Made by a program: the position numbers and the translations under genes. A DNA stretch of 5,807 nucleotides, from the NCBI GenBank assembly GCA_016936335.1, contig JAFGXZ010000327.1, positions 1 to 5,807 of the forward strand, read 5' to 3'. Positions 5,523 through 5,807 of this stretch are shown piece by piece. Within the stretch, counting starts at the first letter, position 1, and the number at the start of each line of letters is the position of its first letter. Source of the DNA: Fidelibacterota bacterium. GTDB taxonomy: Bacteria; Fidelibacterota; UBA2242. The notes beneath the pieces are model-generated. The model ran no database searches and had not been told where the DNA came from. It saw nothing but the letters and a program-made list of their open reading frames with translations.

Positions 5523-5807
5523 CAGCGGAATATTGCCATGTTTCTTGGGTGGATTGTCATCCCGTTTATTAGCCAGCATTTCCAGAGCCTTGATCAATTT
5601 ATAGCGGGTAATCTTTGGTTCGACTACTTCATCGATATACCCTTTTGCCGCAGCAACATAAGGATTAGCGAATTTATCCCGGTATTCTTCGATTTTTTCC
5701 TGAAGTTTTTCTTTAGGATTTTCTTCTGCATTGATTTCCTTTGACAAAATATTTTCGCTGGCACCCTGTGGACCCATTACTGCAATTTCCGACGATGGCC
5801 AGGCGTA
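5520..5807 (-). CDS. mmdA: Methylmalonyl-CoA decarboxylase alpha subunit (carboxyltransferase), C-terminal 95 residues only
   Basis: This cytoplasmic carboxyltransferase takes the carboxyl group from methylmalonyl-CoA onto the biotin of MmdC, leaving propionyl-CoA. The reading frame enters at base 5807 and ends at the TAG at 5520-5522; the other roughly 420 residues of a 510-520 residue family lie outside. Visible motifs: YAWPSSEIAVMGPQGA at the window edge, part of the crotonase-fold active-site region; NPYVAAAKGYIDEVVEP with the following TR; and the C-terminus NPPKKHGNIPL, shared by MmdA and propionyl-CoA carboxylase beta chains. The internal Met at the codon ending at 5777 is not the start, since homology runs through it. 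From this fragment alone a propionyl-CoA carboxylase beta chain is possible. The following mmdD, mmdC and mmdB point to the sodium-pumping decarboxylase. Confidence 0.93.
   Translation of the reverse strand, partial: YAWPSSEIAVMGPQGASENILSKEINAEENPKEKLQEKIEEYRDKFANPYVAAAKGYIDEVVEPKITRYKLIKALEMLANKRDDNPPKKHGNIPL

Noticed and set aside
5520..5777. Separate small 85-residue gene starting at the ATG whose last base is 5777
   Set aside because: The frame continues upstream to the window edge with conserved carboxyltransferase sequence (AWPSSEIAVMGPQG), so this Met is internal to mmdA.

Overview
The window holds seven genes in three transcription units, and both end genes are cut by the window edges. 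The base composition is moderate, with mid-40s percent GC in the sample lines I counted. The gene types are bacterial: a cis-prenyltransferase for cell-wall lipid carrier, a sigma-54-type response regulator and a biotin-dependent sodium-pumping decarboxylase. The residues after the catalytic Ser of the decarboxylase beta subunit (AVPDSARVVQ) and the small delta and biotin subunits remind me of Bacteroidota/FCB-group versions. I therefore lean towards an anaerobic or facultative Gram-negative bacterium of that broad group. This is an inference from protein flavour, with low confidence.

Layout. Positions 1-766 (minus strand) hold nearly all of uppS, which makes undecaprenyl diphosphate. Positions 767-1123 are a 357-bp AT-rich divergent promoter region with three separate dyad-symmetric sequences and weak promoter matches in both directions. 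Positions 1124-2470 (plus) encode an NtrC/AtoC-type response regulator (REC, AAA+, Fis-type HTH) with no sensor kinase in view. Positions 2520-3302 (plus) encode a YfcE-like calcineurin-fold metallophosphoesterase that looks more AT-rich than its neighbours. Positions 3303-3471 are a non-coding convergent gap. Positions 3472-5807 (minus) are the end of a compact operon in transcription order mmdA (3' end only), mmdD, mmdC, mmdB, with gaps of 9, 13 and 13 bases.

How the genes work together. The mmd genes form one machine. MmdA moves the carboxyl group of methylmalonyl-CoA onto the biotin of MmdC, MmdD anchors the soluble part to the membrane, and MmdB decarboxylates carboxybiotin while exporting Na+. 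This fits a propionate-forming, succinate-type fermentation, or the reverse use of the pathway. The order A-D-C-B is that of the described Na+-translocating methylmalonyl-CoA decarboxylases. Nothing in the sequence ties uppS, the regulator or the phosphoesterase to this operon, which converges on them.

I found no convincing undescribed system. The most notable leads are the cluster of dyads in the uppS/regulator intergenic region, the orphan regulator with a GSFTGA loop, and the compositionally distinct phosphoesterase with its residue-like downstream gap. No RNA genes, CRISPR arrays or insertion sequences were seen.
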